Shown in pieces: positions 1-8,464 of a DNA stretch of 64,000 nt. The notes under the pieces were generated by a model. That model had not been told where the DNA came from, searched no databases, and saw only the letters and a program-made list of their open reading frames with translations. The position numbers and the translations under genes are program-made. This stretch comes from JAAYDY01 sp964500225 (GTDB taxonomy: Bacteria > Planctomycetota > Phycisphaerae > FEN-1346 > JAACEH01), in the NCBI GenBank assembly GCA_964500225.1, contig CAZCOA010000003.1, positions 1 to 64,000 on the forward strand, read 5' to 3'. Position 1 is the stretch's first letter, and each line of letters begins with the position of its first letter.

Positions 1-65
1 AGAACGGCGGTCCGGAGCCGACGGACCTGTCGATCCTGATCAACATCCTGAACGGCATGCTGTAA
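1..65 (+). CDS. C-terminal end of an unidentified, possibly dockerin-like protein (partial)
   Basis: Only the last 20 codons are present, read from base 3 and ending in TAA at 63-65. The tail reads TDLSILINILNGML. A short Asp-Leu-rich amphipathic helix like this often closes dockerin-type repeats at the C-termini of planctomycete secreted proteins, but the piece is too short to assign a family. A hairpin with a T-rich tail follows 53 bases later and probably ends this transcript. Confidence 0.55.
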   Translation, partial: NGGPEPTDLSILINILNGML

Positions 66-445
66 GCGTAGAGCCACGCCGGCGTGGCCGGTCGCAAGGC
101 CACGCTTGAACAAGGGGAACGGGGTCTTCAGAGGAAGGCCCCGTTTCTCTTTTATTGCTGGTGCGGAGCCGCCTTCCGTTGTCTCGGGATGGAGCGGGGT
201 GGGGATCGAGAACCGCCCTTTTATGGCCGCATCGGATAGTGGGTCACGGTTAAGGGGACTCGGCTGGCTTTTCCCCGACTCCATATCGTATGCGTCGCAC
301 TCGGTCAAAGGAAGTACGATGTGCCTTGGCATCTCTACGCCGTCGCCCTGTGTGCCGCATATCATGGTCGCCGGCGCGGAAACGACTCGGGCGCGGCGGC
401 CGTTGTGGCTGCCGCGCCCGAGAGGTTGTCCGCATCGGAGGAAGC
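66..445. other. Intergenic region, 380 bp
   Basis: Apart from the terminator at 118-153, I see no convincing gene, RNA or repeat. It separates two convergent genes. The short frames crossing it have no ribosome-binding site or recognisable product. Confidence 0.5.
118..153 (+). terminator. Rho-independent terminator
   Basis: The stem AACGGGG (118-124) pairs with CCCCGTT (139-145), and the T-rich tract TTCTCTTTT follows. It lies just downstream of the truncated gene at the window edge. Confidence 0.75.
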
Positions 446-1369
446 CTAGTCTGCCGCGTTGCTGCCGGAGCTATTCGGAGTCGTGCTCGGCCCGCCGGGC
501 TGATCGCCCTGGCGGCGCATGCGGAATCCGCGTTCTCCGCCTTCCAGCCTCGGCCGCCGCTCGGCCTGGGCCTGTGCGGCTTCCTTGACGGTCTTCATCT
601 GCTCCTCGTTGAGAATCTTGGCCAGTTTCTCCATGAACTCGCGACCCTGCTGCTCGGCCTTCACTGTTTCCTCGATCTGGTTGGCGCGCATCTCTTCCAT
701 GGCCTTGCGAATCTCGTCCTGCGACGCGCCGCTCTCGCGCAGCTCCCGCATCTTTTTCCGTGTTGCTTCCATGGCCTCACGCTGCTGGGGAGTGGATTCC
801 GCCGGTTTGTATTCCTCGGCCAGCTTCTTCACGGCTTCCTTCTGCTCGTCCGTGAGCTTCAGTTCCTCGGCCTTGTCCTCAATGATCTTGACTATCGCCG
901 GAACCGCGGGGGCGGGCCGCTGGAGCTCCTCGAACTTTTTCTTCTGTTCTTCCGTCAGCACGGCCATGATGTCGTCCATCAGTTTCTTGCGATCGGCCTC
1001 GTTTTTGGCGACCAGCTCAGCGGTTTCCTTGCGCACGGCCGCCAGTTTTTCCTGGTCCTGGCCTGCTTCCTGCCGCTTTGTGCGCAGCTCCGCCAGGGCC
1101 TTCTGCTGCTCTTCCGTCTTCTCCTCCAGCGCCTTCTGAAGGGCCGCGATCTTCTCCTTCTGCTCGCTCGTCAAGTCAAGCTGCGCCAGCAACTCCTTCA
1201 TCCGCACAGGGGTCATCCGCGGCCCCATCGGCCCCAACCGTTCCCGTCGCGCCAAGGCAGGACGCTCGCCCTCCGGCCTCGGGCCGGGAGGCCCGTCTTG
1301 TGCGGCCGCCATACAGGCCGCCAGCAACATCGACACACCCATCACCACCACTGATCCCATGCGTTTCAT
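446..1369 (-). CDS. Secreted LTxxQ (Spy/CpxP-like) repeat protein
   Basis: This 307-residue exported protein is almost entirely charged amphipathic helix. The N-terminus is a signal peptide. LAAC near residue 19 could serve as a lipobox, or the chain could be cut after the following AAA, so lipoprotein status is uncertain. Four LTxxQ-like repeats are visible: LTSEQKEKI near residue 66, LTEEQKKKF near 138, LTDEQKEAV near 173 and LNEEQMKTV near 252. Long Glu/Lys/Gln coiled-coil stretches separate them. LTxxQ proteins of the Spy/CpxP type are periplasmic chaperone-like or envelope-stress proteins; longer versions are common in planctomycetes and poorly characterised. The start is supported by AAGGAAAGGA upstream. 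The gene is divergent from the M48 protease gene. Confidence 0.75.
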   Translation of the reverse strand: MKRMGSVVVMGVSMLLAACMAAAQDGPPGPRPEGERPALARRERLGPMGPRMTPVRMKELLAQLDLTSEQKEKIAALQKALEEKTEEQQKALAELRTKRQEAGQDQEKLAAVRKETAELVAKNEADRKKLMDDIMAVLTEEQKKKFEELQRPAPAVPAIVKIIEDKAEELKLTDEQKEAVKKLAEEYKPAESTPQQREAMEATRKKMRELRESGASQDEIRKAMEEMRANQIEETVKAEQQGREFMEKLAKILNEEQMKTVKEAAQAQAERRPRLEGGERGFRMRRQGDQPGGPSTTPNSSGSNAAD

Positions 1370-1566
1370 GTTCTCATCCTTTCCTTAAGAGACGGCACCC
1401 ACTGCGGATCGACCGGACCCATCACAGGTACGATATCACAACGGCCGCACGCAGAGGGTATTGCACGAAATCCGTCCCCTGTGGCCTGGATGCGATTTTC
1501 GAGTAGTCCGCGTTTGACCGATGCCGTAAGATCAGGCCGTGCAGTCCGTGTCGTGAGGGGGCTCTT

Positions 1567-3012
1567 ATGCCGATTCGCTTGCTGGCGGCTATTCTGCTAT
1601 CGTTGTTGGTTTCGGCTCCCGAGGATTCGTCGGCCGGTTTCCACGGGGCGGCCTGGTGGTCGTCCGCCGTGGCCACGGCGTTTCTCGCAGCGGTGGGTCT
1701 CGGCCTGTGGGGCAGCCTGACTCGCCGCATCCGGCGCACGACCGACATCGAGTCGCTCTTTGCCTGGTACGGTCGCGCGATGGCGCTGTACGCCTGGCTG
1801 GCCATTGTTCTTTATGCGGCCGTTGTATTCCTGGGCGGGTGGGCCGAGGCGGTCTTCGCGTGGCTGCCGCCGTGGCGCGGCACCGATTTGTGGATCCCAC
1901 AGCGACTGCTGATCCTGGCGCCGTACCTGTGGCTCGTCCTGATCACCTGGGTGATCGGCTATCGCATGTCGTCCGCCGTTCGTCGTGCCGCCGAGATCGG
2001 CTGGAGCGGCCGCCGGTGGCAGGTGCGGCTCGGCCGATACCTGGTGTTTCAGATGCGAACCCAGTGGCTCGTTTTTCTCGTGCCCTACGGATTCGTTCTG
2101 GCCTGTCACAATGTGGCCGTGGTCGTCTGGGGGAGCCTGTCGGCAGAGGTCGAAACGGTTGTCCTTGCCGCGCCGATGATATTGGTTTACGTGCTGAGCC
2201 CATGGTTGCTTCGCATGGTCTGGTCCACGAGCCGCCTGCCCGACGGGCCGCTGCGGCAACGCCTCGAGGCGGCCGCCCGCCGCGCGGGCGTTCATGTGCG
2301 CGATATCCTCGTCTGGCGAACCGAAGGCCTCATGGTCAACGCCTGTGTCGCCGGCCTGGGGCGGCTCGTGCGCTACGTCTTTCTGACCGACGCGCTCATC
2401 GAGTCGCTGCAACCGGTTCAGGTCGAGGCCGTCTTCGCCCATGAGCTCGGCCACGCCCGGTTCCGTCACATTCCTTTTTTCTTCGTAGTCGCCGTGGGTG
2501 GCGGCGTGGGCATGTCGCTGGTGGCTTCGGCGCTCGATGCACTCCGACTGCCGGGCGTCGTGACGCTGGGCGGAGGCGTTGTCTTCCTGGCGGGCTATTG
2601 GCTGGGCTTCTTTGGGTTTTTGTCGCGACGCTTCGAGCGGCAAAGCGACCTTTTCGCCGCCCGGACCGTCGATTGCCCCGGCCGCTGGATCGATGGCGGC
2701 TGCGCGATTCATCGTCCCGAGTCCGACGCCGCGGCCGACCCCTATTACATCTGCGGTCACCAGGCGTGGGCGTTTGCGTCGTCGCTGGAACTGATCGCGA
2801 TGCTCAACGGCATGGCCACGCGGGCCCGAAGCTGGCGCCATTTCGGCATCGCGCGGCGGATCCGCTTCGTCCATGAAGCGGTGGGCCGGCCCGACCTGGT
2901 CCGCCGCTACGACCGTCGTCTGCGGCTACTGAAGTGGGTGTTTCTGGCGGTCGTTCTCGCCGCCACGGCCGCCATCGCCCTGCTGAGCGGGATAGCAAGC
3001 GGCCTTCCGTAA
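1567..3012 (+). CDS. Membrane-embedded M48-family zinc metalloprotease
   Basis: The product is a 481-residue polytopic membrane protein. Zinc peptidases of this family (HtpX, Ste24) cut misfolded or specific membrane proteins at the membrane face. The zinc site HELGH lies near residue 292, and the downstream ERQSD near residue 358 supplies the third ligand (Glu) and the family Asp. About four hydrophobic segments precede the catalytic domain, and more follow, including one at the extreme C-terminus. The protein is longer than HtpX (about 290 residues) and nearer Ste24 in length, but the N-terminal membrane block is not one I recognise. A GAGGGGG ribosome-binding site precedes the ATG. Confidence 0.85.
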   Translation: MPIRLLAAILLSLLVSAPEDSSAGFHGAAWWSSAVATAFLAAVGLGLWGSLTRRIRRTTDIESLFAWYGRAMALYAWLAIVLYAAVVFLGGWAEAVFAWLPPWRGTDLWIPQRLLILAPYLWLVLITWVIGYRMSSAVRRAAEIGWSGRRWQVRLGRYLVFQMRTQWLVFLVPYGFVLACHNVAVVVWGSLSAEVETVVLAAPMILVYVLSPWLLRMVWSTSRLPDGPLRQRLEAAARRAGVHVRDILVWRTEGLMVNACVAGLGRLVRYVFLTDALIESLQPVQVEAVFAHELGHARFRHIPFFFVVAVGGGVGMSLVASALDALRLPGVVTLGGGVVFLAGYWLGFFGFLSRRFERQSDLFAARTVDCPGRWIDGGCAIHRPESDAAADPYYICGHQAWAFASSLELIAMLNGMATRARSWRHFGIARRIRFVHEAVGRPDLVRRYDRRLRLLKWVFLAVVLAATAAIALLSGIASGLP

Positions 3013-3077
3013 CGTGTTGTTGCCCTTTCCATGGCCGGTGCGTGTGGAGACTGTGTCCGCCGGGCCTGTGCGGATGA

Positions 3078-4088
3078 TCAGAACCGCACGGAGCAGAGCA
3101 CCGGGGCCATCCACTCGATCTCGGTTTCGGGCACGCGTTCGGTGTCGTAGCGTTCGTTGATGGGCACCAGGCAGACGTGCGGGCCGCCGGGGCCGGCGTC
3201 TTCGCGGCGGATGAGTTTGAGCGTCAGGCCCACGCGGCCGCGGAGCTGGACCAGGGCGGCCTGGCCCGGGAGAACGGGGCGCCACGGGACGGCAATCACC
3301 ACGTCGCCGTGGCGGAATCGCGGTTGCATGCTCTCGCCGTCCACGCGGACGGCGAATGCCTCGGGGCACCGCCGCCGCAGGGCAGGGGCGTCCACGAACT
3401 CGACGATGCCCGACGGCAGCGGCTCGTTCAACTGGACCAGCGCCGGCGGGCGGTCCGCGTCGAGGGCCTCGCGTTGGAGGGCGGCCTCGTCGGCCTCGAC
3501 GCTCGCGGCGGCGCGGCGGTGCACGTCCAGGCCCAAGGCCCGGCGGGCCAGGTCAGCCACCGACACGGCCGGCGCCTCGCCGAGCAGATCTTCGTAGCGT
3601 CCGACAAGCCCGGCGGCTGTGCGGCCCAGGATGGGAATCATGCCGTCGGTGTCGGCTACGCGTTGCGGCTGCCAGTCGGACGGCGGTGGTGTTTTGGGCA
3701 TGGCTGCATCGACCGCGCGGAGCAGATCGGCAAATCCTCGCAGGGCGGCCACGGCCCCGTCGCGCGGACCGACCTTGTCGGTGAACCGCTGGACGGCGGC
3801 CTGGAAATGGGCGGGAAGACCGGCTGCGGCCTCGGCGGTCGCGGTGCGTGCGGCGGGTTCGCGCGGTCCCTGACCGGTGACGAGCCATTCGAGGTTCACG
3901 GCCGCAACGGCGGCGGCGCGGGCCAGCACGTCGGGCGGCGGGATACGGCCCTTCTCATAGTAGATGTACGTGGAGGGGCTGAGGCCGAGGGCGCGGGCGA
4001 ACGCGGCCCGGCCGCGCGGTCCGAAGGCAGCTTCGCGGGCCTCGCGAAGTCGGTCGCAAATGGATTGTGGAGAATCAGTTGCATTCAT
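3078..4088 (-). CDS. LexA/CI-like transcriptional repressor (XRE HTH plus S24 peptidase)
   Basis: This 336-residue regulator has an N-terminal helix-turn-helix (residues 9-70, including ARALGLSPSTYIYYEKG) and a C-terminal S24 peptidase fold. Family knowledge: such proteins repress DNA-damage or prophage promoters and self-cleave when RecA filaments form. The LexA-type cleavage context is present as GRTAAG (Ala159-Gly160), with nucleophile Ser253 in GESMQP and general-base Lys291 in LTLKLIRR. The cleavage site lies about 93 residues before the serine, against about 34 in LexA, so there is an insertion. I chose the ATG at 4088 because the HTH begins right after it and the upstream sequence is an operator-like region. 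No prophage structural genes are nearby. Confidence 0.82.
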   Translation of the reverse strand: MNATDSPQSICDRLREAREAAFGPRGRAAFARALGLSPSTYIYYEKGRIPPPDVLARAAAVAAVNLEWLVTGQGPREPAARTATAEAAAGLPAHFQAAVQRFTDKVGPRDGAVAALRGFADLLRAVDAAMPKTPPPSDWQPQRVADTDGMIPILGRTAAGLVGRYEDLLGEAPAVSVADLARRALGLDVHRRAAASVEADEAALQREALDADRPPALVQLNEPLPSGIVEFVDAPALRRRCPEAFAVRVDGESMQPRFRHGDVVIAVPWRPVLPGQAALVQLRGRVGLTLKLIRREDAGPGGPHVCLVPINERYDTERVPETEIEWMAPVLCSVRF

Positions 4089-4123
4089 GGTGATGCCGAC
4101 GGCAACAGGACACAAGGCAAAAA

Positions 4124-4205
4124 AATAATCGCAACTGCGAATAATTGCCTTGACATCGCGCCTTATTGCGAATAGTGTTTGTTGTTGCGAATTTTCCATT
4201 CGCAT
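4124..4205. promoter_or_regulatory. Operator region with repeated TGCGAAT half-sites
   Basis: The 82 bp upstream of the repressor gene contain several copies of TGCGAAT/ATTCGCA. TGCGAAT (4186-4192) and ATTCGCA (4198-4204) form a perfect 7-bp inverted repeat with a 5-bp spacer. A second imperfect dyad lies at 4127-4143 (AATCGCA, TGCGAAT), and a single TTGCGAATA at 4167-4174 overlaps the rightward promoter spacer and -10. The layout is typical of operators bound by an HTH dimer, most simply the adjacent repressor itself. Confidence 0.65.
4150..4178 (+). promoter_or_regulatory. Rightward promoter facing away from the repressor gene
   Basis: TTGACA at 4150-4155 is followed after exactly 17 bp by TAGTGT at 4173-4178. 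Repressor-type half-sites overlap the spacer and -10, so the promoter should be shut when they are bound. It points toward the small gene at 4283. Confidence 0.6.
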
Positions 4206-4282
4206 CTAAGCACAGGTCGTGGCCGATTGCAAGAGGATTGCGCAAGGATTCAGGGACGGACACAGTGTCGAGGGCTGGCGCG

Positions 4283-4492
4283 ATGAGCCAGGGAACGCAC
4301 AGGCAGGGGCCGGTGACGCGGGAGCTGCTGGACGAATTGCAAATGAATGCCGACGGGCTGGTTCAATTGGCAGGTTGGCAACTGGCCATGGCACGCGAGG
4401 TCAGGGCCAAGGTCGTGGCGCTGTTGGATAAGGCACCGGTGGCGACGGGCGAGAACCCGGGGGGGAGCTCTCGTCGTCGTCGCCGGTGCTGA
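4283..4492 (+). CDS. Small protein divergent from the S24 repressor
   Basis: The frame encodes 69 residues beginning MSQGTHRQGPVTRELLDELQ, with a helical middle and an Arg-rich end (SSRRRRRC). No family is recognised. The position, about 100 bp downstream of a TTGACA promoter overlapped by repressor-type operator sites, is what one expects for a gene controlled by the divergent S24 repressor, like cro or another early gene. The ribosome-binding site is weak. The open frame runs upstream to 4166, but that part would lie inside the promoter. Confidence 0.4.
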   Translation: MSQGTHRQGPVTRELLDELQMNADGLVQLAGWQLAMAREVRAKVVALLDKAPVATGENPGGSSRRRRRC

Positions 4493-4563
4493 CGATGTTG
4501 GCGTGCGGTGTCGGTGCGCGGCAGCGGGGGGCTTGGGTGGGATTCGGCAAATGCGTCGCAGCG

Positions 4564-5730
4564 TCAGTTGCGGTAGATTTCCGGTCGGGCGCCCAGGGTG
4601 GCCGTCAGGGTCAGCACTTGGCCGTTGCGCTGGACCTTGAAGGTTACAGTGTCGCCAACGGATCGCGAACCGATCTCGTGCAGCAACTGGAACGGCGTCT
4701 CGATGGTCTGGCCCTGGAACTCGACGATCACGTCGCCGGCCTCCAGACCGCTGGCGGCTGCGGCCGTGCCGGCGATCACGCGCATCACCTTCGCTCCCTG
4801 TTCCAGACGTACCATATTAAACTCGATGCCCAGGAACGGCGGCTCCAGGTGCTTGCCTTCCCGCAGGGCCGGTAGCCGCGCCAGGACGTCGTCGATCGGG
4901 ATGGCGAATCCGATGCCGCTGTCGCTCCACTGGTCGGCGCGGCTGTCGGCGCCGCGGACCCCCACGGCGGCCACCACGCCCACGACGCGACCGCGAAGGT
5001 CAACCAGCGGTCCCCCGTAGTTGACCGGCGACACATTCGCATCGGTCTGGATCGCCACTCCCGCAAGGCGTCCCAGAGCACTGATAATGCCTTTGCTTGC
5101 CGTAGGCGTCGGTACAGGCAGCGTCCGTCCCAGGGCCATCACCCACTGGCCCACCGCCAGGTCGGTCTTGGCGCCGGTCGGCGGTGCGGGCAGTTGCCGG
5201 GCCTCGATCTTCAGCAACAGCAGATCGCGCTGCGAATCTTGGCCGAGGCGCCGGGCCGGATAGACGGTCTCGTCGGGCAACTCGACGAACAGGCCCGCCT
5301 TCTGGTCGCCGACGTTCACGAGGCTTGTAATGACTTCGCCGTCGGGCGAGACGATTAGACCGCTCTGAATGGTGCGGCAGCGGTCGTCGGTCGGCGGCGC
5401 CTTCAGCAGGGCGGCCACGGCGTCGGCGTTGCCGGGCGGCGTATCCGTTCCACCGCCTTCGTCCGACGCGGGCTTCTGGGTCGGCGTGTCGTCATCGGTC
5501 GCCGCGGGCGACGGCGGCTGTGACGAAAGCGCTTCGGCGGCCTTCTGCTGCTCGCGGCTCAGGGCGAGCACTTTCACCCGGACGACCGACGGCGCGACCC
5601 GGCGGATCGCCCGCCCCATGACCAGTTCCAGGTCGGCCAGCGAATCGTTCGTGTCCTGCTCCGATGCCGCGGCGCACCACGGCGCGGCCAGGACCATCGT
5701 TAGCAGGGCGACCGGGATTCCGCGTTTCAT
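4564..5730 (-). CDS. Secreted HtrA-like pseudoprotease with PDZ domain
   Basis: This 388-residue protein has a signal peptide (about 1-21), a low-complexity Pro/Asp linker (68-112), a chymotrypsin-fold S1C domain (about 115-285) and one PDZ domain (about 300-385). By alignment with the upstream paralogue the catalytic His is lost (TSLVNVG, residues 134-140). The Asp is kept at 168 (QRDLLLLK), and the serine motif GNSGGP reads VNYGGP, with Tyr237 in the nucleophile position. It is therefore probably not a peptidase and may scaffold, bind peptides or regulate the active homologue. It is the last of three tandem genes, 31 bp after the previous one, and has an AGAGGAG ribosome-binding site. Confidence 0.8.
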   Translation of the reverse strand: MKRGIPVALLTMVLAAPWCAAASEQDTNDSLADLELVMGRAIRRVAPSVVRVKVLALSREQQKAAEALSSQPPSPAATDDDTPTQKPASDEGGGTDTPPGNADAVAALLKAPPTDDRCRTIQSGLIVSPDGEVITSLVNVGDQKAGLFVELPDETVYPARRLGQDSQRDLLLLKIEARQLPAPPTGAKTDLAVGQWVMALGRTLPVPTPTASKGIISALGRLAGVAIQTDANVSPVNYGGPLVDLRGRVVGVVAAVGVRGADSRADQWSDSGIGFAIPIDDVLARLPALREGKHLEPPFLGIEFNMVRLEQGAKVMRVIAGTAAAASGLEAGDVIVEFQGQTIETPFQLLHEIGSRSVGDTVTFKVQRNGQVLTLTATLGARPEIYRN

Positions 5731-5761
5731 GGCAACACCACTCCTCTGGCTTGATCCTGTC

Positions 5762-6880
5762 CTACGGGCGCTCGGGCCGCTCGCCGAGGGGCACCGTGAA
5801 TTCCTGTCGCTGCGGCGCCTTGTCGGCGCGTTGTCGCTCGACGGTCAGGCGGATCGTGTCGCCGGCACGTTTTTCGTCGAGGGCGTCCAGCAGATCGTCG
5901 AACGACGCGACGGGTTCGCCGTCGGCCTCGACAATGATGTCGCCGGCCTTGAGGCCGGCCTTGTCGGCTGGGCCGTCCTTGACGATCTCGGCGATGCGGC
6001 ATCGGTGGTCGGCCGCCTGGTCGCTGACGATGCCCAGGAAGGCGGGTTTGCGGGCCTCGTCGCGCGGCGGGTCGGGATTCTCGCGAGCCTTTTTCAGCAG
6101 CGGGTCGAGCACCTCGACCGGCAAGGCCAGGTTCATGGCCGTGTTGGTCTGTCGGTGGTGCTGCGGCCGGACGAGAATGCCGATGACGCGGCCGCGACGG
6201 TCCACCAGAGCGCCGCCCTCGCTGCCGGCATTGGCCGCTGCATCCGTCAGCAGCAACTCGTCCTTGTACCTGAGTTGCGTGGGGAACTTGCCGCGGGCCG
6301 ACAGCAGGCCGGTGCCGATGGCCGGCGAGGTCAGTTGCCTTTCATCGGATCCGAGGGGGTAGGCGACCGTGGCCACCCACTGTCCGAGTTGGGTTTCGGC
6401 GGAGGTGCCGAGTCGGGCGGCGGGCCAGGTGCGGGCCGTCGGGGCAGGCTTCGGCGTGTGTTTCATGTCGATGTCGGCCGCAGCGGCATTGTCGGGAACG
6501 GCCGGGGCGTCGGAGGCATCGGCACCGCTCTGCTGATCGGCGATCAGTTGCAGGACGGCCAGGCCGAGGCGGCGGTTGCGTACCAGGAGCCGCGCCTGGA
6601 CCGCCGGCTCGTCGGGCAGATACACCGAGACGATGTTGGCGACGGCGACGTCGGCGTGGGTGACCACGAGGCCGTCGGCGGAGACGATCAGGCCGCTGGC
6701 GTAGTGATTGTCGGCGACCACGCGGACCACCGCGGGAGCGACGTCGGCGTAGAGGACGGCGAACGGGTTGGCGTCGGCGGTTGCCGCGGCGGAGGAGGGC
6801 TGCGCGTGCCCGGCCGTGGTCAGAGCGACCCACGCAAGGACTGCTGCGGCGGCGGGGTATCGCTGTCGGGTGGCGGTCAT
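5762..6880 (-). CDS. Secreted HtrA-like pseudoprotease with PDZ domain, all three triad residues lost
   Basis: The 372-residue product has a signal peptide (about 1-26), a degenerate S1C trypsin-like domain (about 40-265) and a PDZ domain (about 275-365). At the triad positions it has Asp77 in VTHADV where TNFHV is expected, Gly106 in RRLGLAVL where RTGDIALI is expected, and Glu221 in NAGSEGGA where NPGNSGGP is expected. All three catalytic residues are therefore replaced while the fold core stays recognisable. Its ATG overlaps the stop codon of the active paralogue by 4 bp (ATGA), which implies translational coupling and near-stoichiometric synthesis. This argues for a complex of active and inactive subunits. 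Confidence 0.8.
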   Translation of the reverse strand: MTATRQRYPAAAAVLAWVALTTAGHAQPSSAAATADANPFAVLYADVAPAVVRVVADNHYASGLIVSADGLVVTHADVAVANIVSVYLPDEPAVQARLLVRNRRLGLAVLQLIADQQSGADASDAPAVPDNAAAADIDMKHTPKPAPTARTWPAARLGTSAETQLGQWVATVAYPLGSDERQLTSPAIGTGLLSARGKFPTQLRYKDELLLTDAAANAGSEGGALVDRRGRVIGILVRPQHHRQTNTAMNLALPVEVLDPLLKKARENPDPPRDEARKPAFLGIVSDQAADHRCRIAEIVKDGPADKAGLKAGDIIVEADGEPVASFDDLLDALDEKRAGDTIRLTVERQRADKAPQRQEFTVPLGERPERP

Positions 6881-8220
6881 GGTTCACCTTGGCTCGGGTC
6901 GTCGGAGTCCGAATCTTCGGGGGCCGGCGACCTGTGGTTCGCTTTGGAGTTCTGCGGTTGTTCGTCGCCGTTCTGGGGCGCGTCGGGCGAGGGCGCGTCG
7001 GCGGGATTCGAGTGGTCCTTCTGGGGCTGCGGCGCGTCGCCGTTGCCCTCGTCGTTCTCGTCTTCTTCGTCCTCGTCGTCGGGCCGGCCGTTGCGGAACA
7101 GGCTTCGTGAGAAGAGGTCGGCGGCCTCGATTTCGGCCTGGCGCAGCGCGGCCACGGATTGGATGCCGGCCAGTTGAACGGTTCGGGTGATCGTGACAGG
7201 GCCGCGTCGCAGCACGACGTCGAGACGGCGGCCGGCGGGCAGGCGGCGCAGGAGACTGCGCATCTGTCCGGGGTCGCGGACGGCTGTGCCGTCCACGCTC
7301 AGGATGATGTCGCCGACGTCGATGCCGAAGATTTCGGCGGGGGTCCCTTCGCCGATGCGTTTGACCAGGAGGCCGCCCTCGTGCGGGACCACTTCGTCCA
7401 GACCCAGATATCCGCGGTCCACTTCGTGTCCGGCCTTCATGTCGTCGAGGAACAGTTTGATGGAATCGATGGGGACGGCGAAGCCGATGCCGGCATTGAC
7501 CCGTCGGACGGCCATGCCGCGAACGCGGCGGGGTGCGATGCGACCGTTGATGCCGACCAGTTGCCCGCGCAGGTTGAATAGCGGCCCGCCCGAGTTGCCG
7601 GGGTTCAGGGCGGCGTCGATCTGGATGGCGTCGGCGTAGATCAGGTCCTTGTGGAAAAGGCCGCCGCCTTCGAGGTAGCGGTGCAGTCCGCTGACCACGC
7701 CGAGGCTGACCGTGGGCCGGAAATCGGTGGCGAGCATGAAGGGATTGCCCAGGGCGACCACCCACTGACCGACGGCCAGTTCGGCGCTGGACCCCATCTC
7801 GGCACAGGGCAGGGGCTCGTCGGCGTCGATCTTGATCAGGGCGATGTCGCCCGTGCGATCCACGCCGCACAGGCGGGCGTTTAGGACTTTGCCTCCGGGC
7901 AGGCCCACGCGCAGAGTCTGTGTCTTTTGGGTCACGTGGAAGTTGGTCAGGGCATAGCCGTCGCTGCTGATGATGACGCCGCTGCCGGAGCCGGCCGACA
8001 GCTCGTTGCTGCGCGAATCGACGCGGAAGATACTGATGACGGTCGGTTCGAGACGGCGAATCAGGTCGATGCGTTGCTGCTGGAGTGCCTCGGCCCGTTG
8101 CAGGGCCTCGGCGGCCGGATCGTCGGCCCGGACCGTTGCGGCAGCCAGGCCCGCGACGGCCGCCGCCAGCAGCATCGGGCGACACGCCTTCACGGCACGA
8201 TGTCGGGAGAATCGGGGCAT
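6877..8220 (-). CDS. HtrA/DegP-like periplasmic serine protease with acidic tail
   Basis: This 447-residue S1C protease belongs to a family that degrades damaged exported proteins. A signal peptide precedes the protease domain. The triad is intact: His95 in LTNFHV, Asp125 in RTGDIALIK and Ser210 in NPGNSGGP. One PDZ domain follows (about 275-365). DegP carries two, so the architecture is closer to DegS or single-PDZ HtrA proteins. The C-terminal 75 residues are a disordered Asp/Glu/Pro/Ser-rich tail. It is the first gene of the tandem trio and has an AGGAG site 7 bases before the ATG. It is divergent from the gene at 8465. Confidence 0.88.
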   Translation of the reverse strand: MPRFSRHRAVKACRPMLLAAAVAGLAAATVRADDPAAEALQRAEALQQQRIDLIRRLEPTVISIFRVDSRSNELSAGSGSGVIISSDGYALTNFHVTQKTQTLRVGLPGGKVLNARLCGVDRTGDIALIKIDADEPLPCAEMGSSAELAVGQWVVALGNPFMLATDFRPTVSLGVVSGLHRYLEGGGLFHKDLIYADAIQIDAALNPGNSGGPLFNLRGQLVGINGRIAPRRVRGMAVRRVNAGIGFAVPIDSIKLFLDDMKAGHEVDRGYLGLDEVVPHEGGLLVKRIGEGTPAEIFGIDVGDIILSVDGTAVRDPGQMRSLLRRLPAGRRLDVVLRRGPVTITRTVQLAGIQSVAALRQAEIEAADLFSRSLFRNGRPDDEDEEDENDEGNGDAPQPQKDHSNPADAPSPDAPQNGDEQPQNSKANHRSPAPEDSDSDDPSQGEP

Positions 8221-8464
8221 GGCAAGCTCCTGTGCAGTACGCTCTGCGCCGCCATTCTACCGCGCACGGCAGGCATTTCCACCGTTCGTCCGCCGCCGAA
8301 AGGCGGGAATCCGCCCCGGGGCCGCCCACGACATAGTACGATTTTGTCTTTCTCCGGCTTCGACGGATTCGTTAGAATATAGAATATTGGAAGTTGGTGC
8401 ACGTTTATAACCGGTAGGCGCAGAGGGTTGTCTCTGTGCGACAATGTTTTTTGGAGGACGGATT

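Noticed and set aside
3078..4492. Intact prophage
   Set aside because: Only the repressor and one small gene are present; no integrase, attachment site, capsid, terminase or lysis genes are found.
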